DNA of 64,000 nucleotides from Neodiprion pinetum (lineage: Eukaryota; Arthropoda; Insecta; Hymenoptera; Diprionidae): NCBI RefSeq assembly GCF_021155775.2, contig NC_060234.1, positions 38,437,026-38,501,025 on the forward strand, in the 5' to 3' direction. A model generated the notes under the pieces. That model made no database searches. It saw only the letters and a list, made by a program, of their open reading frames with translations, and was not told the DNA's origin. Position numbers and translations under genes: made by a program. Shown one piece after another: positions 37,389-50,132 of the stretch (positions are counted from its first letter, which is position 1; every line of letters starts with the position of its first letter).

Positions 37389-40300
37389 GTGAGTATAGAG
37401 CCGACAAAACGAGATGGTCGACCGCGTACCGGTCGATGTATTATCTATGTTCCTGCGAGTCCGTGCTTGCGTCAGAGTGTGCGTTATACACTGTTCTGGG
37501 TTAGGTTACCTCCCCCGCGCTTCGACGGGTAGTCCTTACTTTGAAACATGCGCTCCTTCCATATTTTCTCCGAGAAGATCACGTCGGGGAAAATAAGAGG
37601 AGAGAGTGAAACCTGAGCCGACTACGTGCCCGTAATATACGTTTGACGTTTGGTCTCACTTTTTCAGGACGCGAGTAAAAATTTGACTCCGTAGAACGAC
37701 CTAGGTCGCGGAATTTTTACCAATATGCGCAGTTTACTGGTGTGCAGGCACGGGAGGATTGATTCGAATGAAAATCCGACTTCTTCCGGTACTTGCGCGT
37801 GCCGTATGGAGTAAAAATTAGCCTGCCTTCCGGCAGCGAGAACCTACTCAAACCAACCTCGCATCACAAAATGAGAAAATAGATGTATCGTTGAAACTTT
37901 CAGTCACTCGGCGTATCAAGAATAACTAGGCATATTTTGAACGCTCATAACTCAGCTGTGGCTGTATATTCGAGAGGCTTCGGATCGATAATTGGTGCTC
38001 GGTTCAACTTGTTACAAAAGCGTTATTGTGAAACGCTGATGAAACTGCGGAACGTGAATAAGGGAAAAAATTGTTACCAATACGAACCGTCAATAACATT
38101 GTCAGTAATAAGCAAGGATCTCGCAAAATACACCTCTCGACTTTTTACCATCGGTATACACAATCGGCAACGTGGGATTCGAAAGTATGCATAGTGCAAA
38201 AATAAAAACCGATTCTCAGATTTTCTTCTTCTTTCTCTGGGCTATTGAGACTGTTTTGTCCGTTTACACCCATGCCGTAGTCCAAGCCAGTTCGAGTTCA
38301 CACTTTTCCCACAAGCAGCTAGTGATTGAAAATACGACGATATTCGACGCACGAGCAAAAAATTTTTAACAAGTCTGCAAATATTCCGGTCAAATTATAA
38401 GTGAGAAAAAGACGGCGATGCGATGTCGCCTGAGTTCGGTTTGGGAAAAGGCCGGTCCGCGGCTTCTCGGTGCATGGCTGCGGGTCGAGAAATATGGAAA
38501 TTAGCAGGTATATAGGAGAGATCGCCTCAGTTCAATAGACCTTCGACCTAAGGTCCGGATAATTTGTTTACAGGTAACACACGCGGCTCCTCGATCTCTG
38601 GGTCTCGAGATACGCCGGTCGGAGCAGACGGGGATGCCGCGGGGAAGACTAACCGTCCTCGTCTCGGTCTCCGCGGAGCTTAACACTCGCGCCGTTGGTA
38701 CGACAGGATAAAAAAATCCTGGACGCGATTTACATACGATTATCAGCCGAACCGGCGGCACGCACACCCACGCCGCTAGCCGAGGATGAGAGGACGAGAG
38801 GGCGAGAGGGCGAGAGGAGAGGCGGGGAGGGAGAGCGGCGACGGGGAGAAAGGGCCACGCGGCGATCCGGGTTCTGGGCCTCACGAGTCCCGCGGCTGTC
38901 GGGACGTCGATGAGCAGCAGCAGTCGGCGTGGGCCGCTCGGTAGGACGCCGGCACCCTGAAGAAGCCCGCACCCTTGAGGCGAACGGGAGAAAACAATGC
39001 CCACCACCTCGCGGTCCCCGAGATACCTCCGACTACACCCCGCTTCTTCGAATGTCTTTATATACCATACCGCACGCTATTTTATATCGTACGTACAGCT
39101 TAACACCCTCCCACGCGGATTTCGTGACCCGGGACGAATTGCAACCGTGTCTCGTCTTGGCCTTTTCACGCCGTTGCGTCGAATCTGTCCCAGGAGCTTT
39201 CCTATCGGGTACCACGTTCACCTTGGTCAAGCAAAAACGCGTTTACGAACAGTAAGTGTCGAAATAGTAACTACAACTGCAGTCTTGCAATCTTGATTCA
39301 AACTTAGCGAGAAAAAATATCCCTTGACGGAGGGATAGCTCACGGAAGAGTGAAAAATTATTCACAGTTCATACTCGAAGCTCGTTTTCAAACGTTTCTA
39401 AGATTCAACTCCACCACCAATCCACGCTTGGGAATTTTATTTCCCATCGTGTAGCACCAAGTCCCATAATATGTGAAATCCTATCACGACCCCGCACTAT
39501 ATTTCCTCCGATGATACGACACGGGGCGGAGGCATGAGGGAGGAGATTTTTAGGTCGTGACAGTTTCGGGTGACAAAGTAGGTGATAAAATGAAAGAGTG
39601 CTGAGACAGGTCTCCCGAGATGTGCGGCTAACGCGGATAAAAAAACGTCCGATACCCCGCTTCGCTGAGTAGATTGGAAAAAGAGCTTTTTCTGCATTCT
39701 TCTCCCTCACCCTCGTATCGATCTACCCCTCAAGACGTCTCGCGTCGTTCGGTTTCTGGCACCGCATGAGTCCGCGTGATCTAGCTGTTGGGGATTTTGC
39801 GTTCCACGGGAAAGGTCAAAAGCGCGATTGTTAAAAACGACCAAGCAAACCAGGGTAGAAAGAGGCTGCCTCTCGCCATTGTGCCTTGCGTTGTGAATTA
39901 TGGAAGACCCTAGACACCCCGGAGCACGAACCGAGTCTGACGCCATGTACGCGCCGCCACCATCTTGTAATTAGAGGATCACGGAGGCATCGGGTTGATG
40001 AGCCTCGGGGTACGCGAGTAGCATGAGCGGATCGCTTCCCGCGTGCGGAGGAGGTCCTCGCAAGAGTGCGGCGTGAACCGCGTCGGATGGAAGAGGAGAA
40101 AGACGCAGCTTACAGGTGTCGGAAAGCACTTGAAAGCGGAAGGAGGATAAGGAAAGGTGCGAGCTATGCGGGAGAACAAGGCGGTGGCGGCGTTCTCTTC
40201 GTAAGCCGGAAAGCCGAAAGCCCTGCGAGACTGGCGGAGTTTGCGCGTCGACGAGACAACCTACGGATAGCTGGAGTTACTCCTCCGCGGAGTAACCGGC

Positions 40301-41310
40301 GTCAAGACAGGCTGCAGCGGCAACGACGATGGGGGATTCAATCGCAATAAAAGCATCAGGAGCGCGTAATCGCGGTGGGAGAGAGAGGGTCCTGAAGAGC
40401 TGGTAGGTCGAGCCACGGCACGGGTTGCGTATCGGGCATCCGCGACGGGCGTGGCCATCTTCCTTGGCTAAGACGGCGATGCCGTCCGGCGAGAAGCCTT
40501 TCTTCGAATCCGAGGTGCGGTACCGATCCGCTTCCAATAACGGCGGCCGCGGAGCCTTGATAAAAAACGGAATCGACGTTAATTGCAGCAGCTACAGCGT
40601 CTAATATCGACAGGTACCCGTGGTTCGCCCTTATTGGTCTCGAGCTTCTTCGCCCTTCGAACACCCTCGAGTCGCTGCGGGAGAGGAAAAAGAACTCGGA
40701 GGCGATCGCCGAGGAACGGTGCACGGAATCTCGGCCGAGTTTATTGCCGCTCGTCGTATAAGACTCATCGACCCGGGCAATGGCGAATTTTTTGCAATTT
40801 AGTACGAGTATTTTTCGCGAAGAGGTTTCCGAACGTCTGCACGGCGCGGAATGAAAACTCGGGCACCGCGCCGCGCAAGAACCTGCAGCTTGAACAGTAC
40901 CTACCTTCCTTCTCGTGAATCAGATATATCTGCAGCACAATATATTACACAAGACGTTCGGCTGCTCGGGCCCCCGGGACATGCGGGTGTATAATCTTTG
41001 CCGGTCGAGCCGAGTCAAGAGTTTGGGCCCAATTACAGGGCCAGTACCACCGAACGCCTCCATCCTTCGAAACTTTCAAACATCGAGATCGTCGTACGTG
41101 TGCCCCGCTACAGGATATACATAGAAACGCTCGACCGATCCTCCGACGGAGTATGTGCAAGGTCAGAATGATCGTTTGGAGGTCAGAATTTGCGCAGAAA
41201 CTTTTGCTAATTCGTGGACAACGTCTAAGAACGAGAAGACGGTTTCGACAGCCACGCAAAGACCGACGGCTATTCCTTGGAAAATCGTAAAACTGATTGC
41301 GTACGAGCAA

Positions 41311-41535
41311 TTTTTTTTTTTTTTTTTTTGGCTTTTCTCTTTCAGCAATTGCCGCGATACCAACGCAGCGTCCAAGTCTCTCCAGACCCGCACGACAAGA
41401 GCAGCACTTCTCGCGTTCAAGCTCACGATCGGTTCAACTGACAGAAACCTTCGTAGATCAACTACCCATCGGTCGCCGAAGGGTAAATTGGCGAACCATA
41501 GATGCAGTTGCGCGTTAAACTATGCTGCCCGGTAA
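41311..41535 (+). other. Very strong plus-strand acceptor followed by open sequence
   Basis: Nineteen T residues and GGCTTTTCTCTTTCAG precede a junction at 41345/41346. Two of three downstream frames stay open for about 55-63 codons; one reads IAAIPTQRPSLSRP and continues with Ser/Arg-rich sequence. No good donor follows, so it could be a terminal exon, but no poly(A) signal was confirmed and poly-T tracts make acceptor look-alikes by chance. Confidence 0.15.
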
Positions 41536-42481
41536 CTATAGATTCAAAGATCGCTGAAGGCTGTACGGATAGGTAGAGAAGCGGTCATTGTCGGCTCTTG
41601 AACACCTGCCAATAGATTTCAGAACGAGACTAGAGCTCGGTGCTTGTAGACGTGGCGGTGCTCCTATTCTCAACGTTTCCCGCATTATTTCCTGGTACAG
41701 TGAAGAGTGAGTGATGGCGAAGCTCGAGGTGCATTGGAAGCCAGAAAAATACGAACAATTACGTTGTCGCGGACTGATTGACGATGGCCCTCAGAACTGA
41801 AAATGGATCAAGTACCAATGAAAATGATCTCGCAGTTTTCGACAAGCTAATGATTGAAGCCTCGGAAAATTCCAGTACCCCCGAGGAGAGAAAGTGATAT
41901 GCAGAATTTCGTCTCTGGAGTGGAATCGGAGCCTTCGCCGATCTGTATCGTTCGTAACCTGGGGGATAATCAGTAATGAACAGTCTGAGAAGCTTGCCGA
42001 TAGACTTGCGCGTGACATTGCTATTGGGGCATTCACTATAGTTGTTGCCATAGCTGGCAACGAGGACGAAAATAGAGACGCAATATTGTTGCTGGAGTAA
42101 TTACTCCCTCGAAGTACCACCGGTACAACGAAACTTGAGCCGTTGCAAAACAATTGGATAAAACAACGCCGGATGTAATCAATCCAAATTTTACGGATCG
42201 AGTATAGTGACACACGAAACGGGCGTTGTCGGGACAAACGGAGGGCGAATCGCGCGTTGCCTGGGAGTTGAAGTCAGCAGCTTGCTCGACCGTCGCTGAA
42301 GGCTAGACTTTATACGTAAGAAGGCTGACCGTACTGCCACTTGAATAATTGACTATGCCAATATAAAACACAAACAACAGCGTCCCGGCGTCAGGCGGCA
42401 CCAGATCACGGACCAGTTCCTCCTCCGCGTACCAGACGGTTCGCTCCGACTCTCTTACTCCTCCTCCACCTCTTCTCTTTC

Positions 42482-42503
42482 TCCTTCTTCTTCTTCTTCT
42501 TCT
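42482..42503. repeat. (CTT)n microsatellite
   Basis: Six to seven CTT units lie within a longer pyrimidine stretch (42460-42520). On the minus strand one frame gives a short poly-Glu run. Confidence 0.8.
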
Positions 42504-42855
42504 GGTTCTGGTTTCTCCCTCGGCTCCTCGCGGACCTGCCGGCGCAGTGCAGCTCGTGGCGTGCATACCTTTACCTTGACTTTGCGAAGTCATCCGACGC
42601 TTGTTGCATGCATATACACGCAGCGACTCTCAACCCATCGTCCGGATCAGCATGAGCTCGTTTCATCTGACGATGTTCGAGCAAATCCCCTTTTCCAATT
42701 CCTCGCGCAAGTTTCTTTCTTCGCTCCATTCTCGTCCCCTTCGCTGTATTCAATCTCGTTGTATCATCACTGGTTGGGTGGATTGAACCCGAGTAAGAAG
42801 ACACATGGGCTGAAGATGTACAGAATTTGAGTGCCAATGGGTGGTCGTGAGCGAT

Positions 42856-42874
42856 ATGGCTGAGGGCGAGGCAG
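42856..42874 (+). CDS. Possible start-codon exon, MAEGEA
   Basis: ATGGCTGAGG opens a six-codon frame (MAEGEA plus one base) that ends at GGCAG|GTAAGG, a strong donor, phase 1. The -3 position is a purine. No next exon was identified. Short ATG-to-donor combinations do arise by chance at this window size, so this is only a pointer. Confidence 0.15.
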
Positions 42875-44195
42875 GTAAGGAAGGACTGTAAGGACTCTTC
42901 CTGGGCAGTCGAGGCCAGGACTACCCGACCACATAATTAGCCAACATCTATCAGCCCGAAGCTCTCTCCAACCGGGTTCAACTCACCCTCGCGTCGATAC
43001 TATCGCTGCATCGCGGTGCATAAAGGGTGCAAGCTTACGAGTACTAGGTTTCATGTTCCATTCCATTTTCGTATTTTTGAACGATCGGGGGTTTCAGCTC
43101 CGATTACGAGCGTATCGATGGGAGCGAGATACTATTCAATTACAATAAAAGAACTTTCTCCGTGACGATTCACGTATTCGTTAGGTTGGGCTAAAAAGAG
43201 ATGGAACATTGTTCCTGCACTGGTTTTGAAAACTGTACGATCTGTCGAAAGGTGGGATGAGATATTCACCGCGAGAGATATCAATTAAGTATTAGCATAA
43301 TATTTCATAAGAAGCGTCTCTTCTTCGGGTACGAAGCCTCCGGGATATATCAGACCCCAAGTTTATCTGAATAAAATAACGATCCAACCGGCTCGATTAT
43401 CGATCCAAACGATTTCAGCCTCACTTCCGGAAATGGACTGCGCCGGATTCGGCGTTGTGAAAGAACCGAAACGTGTCCAACTTTTCGATAAAGATCCTAT
43501 CTTCACGTAATTTTTCACCCTGTGAGAAGAATCCAGATAACAACGAGTGATATTGAAACCGATTGTAATCGGCACGTGACTAATTGAGACGACGCGTCGC
43601 TTAAATCATCGTCAAACGCGTTCGTCGAACTGCGATGAAGATCGACGCGACGAACGCGTCAAAATGCCGCAAACATACGGACATGGCAAGATTGGTGCAT
43701 GCGGGGAATGCAGAATGCGGTCGAAACGCATAACGATGCAAATTGGCGGTATAGGAGTATGCGAAATTCCGCACAATACCCGTGCGAAGAATGAAAGAAG
43801 CAAGGAGGAAAAATCTCAATAGTTAGCCAAAAAAAAAAATGGAATCCAAAATCTTACTCTTAGCCTCTGGCGTCGCGGGCTGGACTGATCGACAGACTGG
43901 TTATACGGGGTTATATGGCGGTTTGAAATCTCTTAGCATACTTTAGCGAGCTAACGGCGAAGGAGCCGAGCGTTCGGTTCGAGACTGGGCAGCAGTCGAA
44001 GAATATACGCGGGATCCGCACGCGCGCAGCTGTCTTTTACACAAATTCACATCTCGTGATTGCATTTGGCTCCGGGATAAAAATTTCGTATACCTTCCGC
44101 TCTGTACTTATTTTATACTGACCTGATATTACCGGCGTAGAAGCCAACGAGGACTCTGCGCCGGAGTTATTCCGGAGTCACGAATCTGCAGTCGA

Positions 44196-44240
44196 GCAAC
44201 AGCAACAACAACAACAAGACCGCGACGCTGCAGCAGCAGC
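44196..44240. repeat. CAA/CAG repeat
   Basis: Two short runs, CAACAGCAACAACAACAACAA and CAGCAGCAG, are separated by about ten bases. They would encode poly-Gln in one frame, but flanking stops and the absence of splice sites argue against coding. Confidence 0.7.
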
Positions 44241-44940
44241 GGAGAATTTACGCGACGAGTAGAAAGAAGAGTCGAGGGACCACCTTTTAACCGTAGGTCT
44301 TAGTATCGGAGCTTTTATCCCCGCCGACAATATCGGCTCGCGATCGGCTCGGACACTTGCTCGATTGAATGATCTCACCGGCGTTTTCCAGCAGTTGTTT
44401 AATTGGAGCGGATCGAAAAGGGAAGCACGTTTACTCCTTCGACTCTCGAGTGCATCGGCCTAACAATCGGCGGTCGTAAGAGCGCTCGTTTTCTCTTGTA
44501 CGAAAAGTAAGACCGAAGAGTGCGACGGACTTGCAGGAGGGGCCCACGTGGCGGCGCGTGCCCTGGACTAAAAAAGACCCTCGCGGCAAACTCTGCAGCG
44601 CGTCCGGTTCCTTGCCCTGTACCACGGCTCGAGATCAGTTACCCAGGGCGAGTATAATTAACCATCAGTTTTCGGTTTCTCTAGGTGGAAATAATACCCT
44701 GTGTCAGGGGAGAGTTAGCTGGATGATTACACGGGGACGAAAAACATCGAGACGCACCCAAACAGGCGTTATAATGAGATACTCACTCCCTGATCTTCGC
44801 TATCGTCGAACAACGCGGACCGGCCAGACGACAATATGGCTTAAATCGACCCTTCAAGTACCAGAAATAGGATTCCCCGTACGAGCATGACAGCCTAGTG
44901 TCTCGTTCGCTGCACTTGTCTAGCCGAGGAATCAGTCTCT

Positions 44941-45150
44941 GGATTGACTGATTTCGATGCAATTATCAAGGACCAGCGCCGGATGAACTGCGGTGAGAAC
45001 GTATTATTGATTTAATTAATGCAGTAATTGCAGGGCTGAATTTTCCCGCTCGTAGCTCAAGGCGACGTTGATAGGAGGTTGATTGAAACGTAGCTCGTAA
45101 AAATAATCCAATTTGACCTGGGCCAGTGATTATGGTGTTAATTGCGGATC
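44941..45150. promoter_or_regulatory. Homeodomain-type site cluster
   Basis: TTTAATTAATGC, GTAATTGC, GCAATTATC, GATTATGG and GTTAATTGCGG occur within about 200 bases. TAATTA and TAATTG are canonical homeodomain cores. Enhancer function is inference from clustering. Confidence 0.2.
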
Positions 45151-47072
45151 GTTTTTAACCCCAAAGCTATATTCTGCCCCCCCTAATATAAACACCTGCG
45201 GGCCGGTTGTAGTTCGGTCAACATCGTCAGGATGATTTGTTCCTCAGGTCCGATGGGTCGTCACTCAGGAAGCGCTCCCGTATTTTACGACGTCTACGTT
45301 CGTTCGAATACCACAAATTTCAGTCATCACACAGCAGTTGGAATGGCACTTTTCACGGTCGCATCGCGAGCCGCCAATCGCGCCATGGAAATCAACCTCG
45401 AGCGTTTTTCACCGTCCAACGAGTCTAATGGGACCAACGATGCCCAAAGTGGTATATATCGAGAGCTCTTCACTTACTAAACAAAACAGCGTCGCTTGGC
45501 ACGTGCCGGTATAAAATCATGATACTGTACCACTGTAGACTTTGGTTTTGTTAGGAGGCACCCGCCCGGGATTTCGAGTATCACTAGACTCGAGTGGTTC
45601 GAAACAGTGAGCGAAATAGACAGGGGGGTTCACCTTACACGAGAGGGCGGGAGCTCGGGGTAAACGAAACACAATCTCCACACCCTCGCCGAGCTTTTTC
45701 TATGCCGCAATTAATCGGCTGAGAGTTGAACGAATGTTGGGGAACGATTTGTCGATGAATAATTCAACATTTTCTGAAAAACGTTGTACAAGGCACGACA
45801 CGCATGCGGAAGCGATTTTTCACAAGGAGAAGTCACGCTGTACGACAATAAAAATTTGACACATTCATAGACCAAGTTAAAAAAAAAAGTCACTCAAAAT
45901 CTTTTCACGACACACCGATAATTTTTCATGTACGAGGTAGATATTGTTTTTAGAACACATGAAAAACCTGTTTTTAATATCTATCTTTGTCTACAAATGC
46001 CCATTCGATAAAACGCCGAAACACGGCTTTCTTTGTTTAGCTCCAAGAGTGTGTAAATTTTATTTTATTTATTTTTTTGTCAAAATCAGCCGGCTATATC
46101 GCAGCGTGACCTATTCTTGTCGGACAAAACCGAGAATAAGAAGAAAAAAAGCAGCGTTCGAGTGGATATTGTATCGAAACGCGTCGAAGCAGGGATTACG
46201 AGAGAGTCCGAGGGAGTTGTCAAACACGCTCATCGGTACTGGGATACCTTCAACTGGCACTTCCGTTTTCCGGAAGGCTCGAGGGGCCGGCGCGCGCTGG
46301 AGGCGCCGAGGGCCAAAAATAACCAATAAGCGGCCAATAAAAGCAGAGCGTTAAACGTTCGCTGCTCTACGGTGTAGGTATCGGCGTCCCTCTCGCTCAT
46401 GAGTAAAAGAGCTACCGGTTAATTACAGGGCTAACCCTGCAACAGGGCCAAGAGCGAAGAGCCGAAAGCGGGACGAGAGCCGTGAGCCAAAGCCCTAATA
46501 GATCCGTCTTCCGAATCCTCTTCCACGCGCTGCTGCGGCCGAGGAATTACATCCGTCCCGGGGAACAATTATAAAACATCGTGCGGTGTAGTGAAAAAGA
46601 TTGCACGTAGTTAAGCTGGGAAGCATGATTCTTTCGGAGCTTCACAGCGCCGCGGTGTATACTTAATTCGATCGTTTCAAACGCTCGGTCCGAGCTACCA
46701 CACACGCGATTCTCATCGGTTTATCCTGACGTGAAGACGAGTAAAAAATTACCAAATACCCATTTAGCTAATTTCATTTCGTGCCGAATAATCGCTTACG
46801 ATAGATATTGGAAATTACAGGGCCAATTCCGGGGGCGCCTCCAGCTCGATTATAGGCTTGTTACAATTCTTACAACCCATCGAATCGTGTAAGAAAAATA
46901 AATAAACATTTATCGTTTCAAAGCGAATTTGTAACCCTATACAAATATACAATTCAACGCTTCGCGGATTGTAACAAGCTGATTTTGCTCGCGGTACGAT
47001 TATTGTTGTGGAAATTTCACGTTCAATCGAATCCGATTTATCCTCGTGTAACGAAATCGTCCAAATGAGATT

Positions 47073-47095
47073 AAAAAAAAAAAAAAAAAAAAAAA
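47073..47095. repeat. Poly-A homopolymer (23 nt)
   Basis: Twenty-three A residues are followed by GAAG. No adjacent retroelement 3' end was recognised. Confidence 0.9.
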
Positions 47096-48182
47096 GAAGT
47101 TTCTGTTCGGCGGTTTTGCTTTTTTTTCATCGTTGTGCACGGATAAGTCCGCGATTAAAATTGTGCGTTTCTCGAAATGCTTCGAAAAAAAAACAACGCC
47201 TCTCGTCAGGCGGTTCGTGATGGGACGAAGGATGTTCCGGCACGCGGTTGTCCGTAGCGGAAGTGCCGCGGCCCCTGGAAGCGCGCGATCGTCGAACGGA
47301 GGCTCCAGGAGTCATCCGCACACCGCGGGGGTCGTCGCCTCCCGCGGAGTCTCACCCGCGAGGTGTTCCGAGACCACGGAAGCGAGGACCGATCGTTTCA
47401 CCGATCGAGAATCCCCGAGGGTTAAGGGCTACTTAACCTCTCGCCTACCGCACAAATTCTCCCTCAAGCCCGCTCGGGATTTGTTACATTATTATTTTTT
47501 ATTTATTTATTACTATCTCCTTTTCATTTTGTCGCCAATTTTCTCCCTCGTATTATTCCTTGTTGGTATCAATCAAACGTGCTTGATGCGTTTCGATTTT
47601 TAAACCGGGAGCTCCGTTTTCGAAAGGAAAAGGAAGCGGCAACAACCTTGCGAGCACGATCGATTGGTAATGATATTTTAAACCGCGCGGATTCATTCAT
47701 TTATATGTTATTATCGTCTTCGTCGATGGCGAGGGGCTTACGAAACGATACGGCCGACCGAAGGAGAGTGAAAAGAAGGCCGGGGAGCAGTGTTAATGAA
47801 TTGATTAAAAATCAGAATGAATCACTAATACGAGTGGTGAAAACTGGCCACTAAAAACTCATTAGGCGAAAGATACCGGGTTTGATTTATCGTCGATTAC
47901 CGTAGTCCTTTATATATTATACATATAGCATTATAATGTAGATATATGCATATAGAGAGAGCGAGAGAGAGAAAAACAATTTTGAGAAGTGGACATAAAT
48001 TTCGAGCGTGGCTAGGAAAGGGTTCGAAAACGTATTAAAAGTGTGATTTATACTATAATTAATTTACCCTCCGCATCATCGCGAGTCTAAACACTGAGTG
48101 AACGGCACATTTTTTTTTCTCCAATCCGTGTAACAGGGGGTGAGAAGTCGGAAAAATCGACATTTCCACCAACGAGACTTAC

Positions 48183-48287
48183 CTGCAAGACACATGCGTG
48201 AGCATCCGCGTAGGTTTAACCCAGGCATAGACTTGGGGGAAAAACGCGTAAGATACGGTTCGAAAATCGTGACGTCGGTATCAACTC
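48183..48287 (-). other. Candidate 105-nt alternative exon ending in a perfect donor
   Basis: The 3' end is CAG|GTAAGTC, as good as the donor of the start-codon exon, and CACTATCTCAG forms a usable acceptor at 48288. One frame is open throughout, but in phase 1 at both ends (it includes FEPYLTRFSPKSMPG), which does not match the phase-0 junctions of the gene. The donor is also preceded by TGTGTCTTGCAG, so the AG|GT could instead be a recursive-splice site. I favour ratchet or untranslated exon over coding cassette. Confidence 0.22.
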
Positions 48288-49994
48288 CTGAGATAGTGAC
48301 CCCGGGAACCCGTAAACGACTTGTTAATTGTATTTTTAGGGGCTTCCTATGAGGATCCCAGCTCCTAATTTACGAACTGGCCCGCTTGGTTTATAGGGCC
48401 CCCAATATACCGCCGGTAACCGACACCATACCTCGTTAAATCAAGGAACCAGAATGCCCTTGCCTTGCTGTACGTGTATATGTTACGTACGTGTATATGA
48501 CGCGGGTACGCAAAGGTATGCATGTGGGTTATACACACAACGACTCACCCGCCGCGCAAGAATTCATCCACGTATGCTCACCTCCATGCCGCGGCATTTC
48601 GTACAGGTGCCGAAAGCGTTTCTTTTTTACATTATTCAGGCCGTGAAGATACGAAATTTTATTGCGAGAGAAAAAATGGTGACGAACTTTTCGGCAATGA
48701 TTTGATACCGGTTGCAAATTCGTCCGGGTAACCGGGTAATGAACGAATAATCAACAAGCTCGGAAATTAAAAGCATTCTACGAACTAATATACACACAGA
48801 CGAAGTGGTTACAATCGTTTCTGGTTCTCTAACCTTAGGATTACTTTTGTAACTGCAGCGTAGAGTAACGTGAGATGAAAATTCAGAGATCCAATTTATA
48901 CAAATTGGGTAAAAAAGAGCGATCGCGGATTTGATAAACATTTTGTAAAACTTTGAGAAGACGGTTGCCGGAATGGGCAAGAATCTTGTTACGCGTGGAT
49001 AAATTTTATCAAAAAATCATCCACGTATAAGAGTAAACGCGTGCGGTATTCAACAATTTCAGCGTATCTCCCCAGAGAGAGCAGAAACTGCAGAGGTCTG
49101 GCCGAGGATCGTCTTTGTTATTCGGATCAGGTCGCCTGATAGAAGCGCTGCAGAAGTTACAAAAGCAAAAGAAATAGGTAAAAAAAAAAAAAAGAAGAGG
49201 TACAAGGAATAAGAAGAAGCGAAAAGCGAAGGGGGTGGGAGGGAGAGGAAAAAACAGTAGGATGAAATGAAAAAAGAATAATCGAGATAAAAGAGATGGG
49301 AGAAAAATAAGTCGAAGAAGAGCATCGTGGAGGAGAAGAAGAGGAACGCGGCTGGCCATATGGACTTATCCGAGAACGGTGCAGCCAGCAGTCCGAAAAT
49401 AATAAATCTCTGAGCATCGTGCGGGATTATTAAAAGAGTCCCTAGCGCTCGTTCCCCTTCGAAGGAGCGAAGGGAACGAACCTCGAGACAGGAGACGCGA
49501 AGGAGAAACAAAACGCATTACCGTTTCTTAATGAAGCTGAGGGTTACGGACGGACAGTCGAGCTAGCGAGCGAAAGAACGACCGTTCAGAACTAATTGGA
49601 GGCACAAGATATTAAGGAATGGGTCCTTATGCGCGCGTCCTTTGGGCCCGGGATCCTGCGAGTCCCGGAGGTTGGGCCCCGCGTGACCACCGACCACCGT
49701 CTGTCCCGGTGGGTGTGTAGGGGAGGATCGGATGCGTTAACGGCTAGTTTATAGACGTCGGGTAGGCTTTTTTATAAATGTACTTAACAAAATACCCGAC
49801 CCCTCCCTTGATCACTCTCTTTGCACTCGACCTCGACACTTTATAACTTCCCGCTCGGGTCCGGGAGGGGATCTTGGTACAATCGTCCCGGAAATTAAAA
49901 GGGCGGATATCGTTTCGAAGCCTACAGTGAGCGCGTGTAATCAATTCCTTAACCGACGATATCTAGGAGTCGGATGGGGGTCGCAACTTGGAAG

Positions 49995-50132
49995 GATCAA
50001 TGTTTCGAATGACCGATGCGAACATAAAATAACGAAAATCAAGATCTTGTTCGATAATCAGGATTTCAAACAGTTCATCTTTCGTTATTTCATGTTCGCA
50101 TGTTTGAAATTTCGATACATCAGCTTGGATCA
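49995..50132. ncRNA. miRNA-like hairpin or foldback element
   Basis: The arms 50016-50037 and 50080-50101 are inverted repeats of 22 bases with a single mismatch (50026 against 50091), separated by a 42-base loop. The pairing can resume further out after a 6/9-base internal loop (50005-50009 with 50111-50115, then 50000-50003 with 50117-50120), and GATC ends at 49995 and 50129 may pair after a bulge. Arm length, single mismatch and total size fit an insect pre-miRNA; a small foldback transposon is the main alternative. The mature-like arm sequence (AUGCGAACAU...) does not match a miRNA I know. Confidence 0.35.

Larger units (their letters stand above)
36501..42900. other. Intronic stretch 36.5-42.9 kb: contents
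   Basis: This is the richest part of the giant intron for plus-strand signals: a GC-rich island with an ATG-to-donor frame (37174-37388), strong acceptors at 37667 and 41345, a (CTT)n tract and a short ATG exon at 42856-42874. A GAGAGGGC minisatellite (about 38789-38820) and an AAGATGGTGGCGGC motif on the minus strand (39950-39967) are also present. Confidence 0.3.

Noticed and set aside
38501..39007. 168-codon minus-strand open frame with an acceptor-like GGGCTTCTTCAG
   Set aside because: It overlaps a GAGAGGGC minisatellite, and its Ser/Pro/Arg-rich translation reflects GC content; no donor fits.
43181..43203. TTAGGTTGGGCTAAAAAGAG, resembling a mariner terminal repeat
   Set aside because: No second inverted end, no TA duplication pair and no transposase remnant were found nearby; the resemblance is short.
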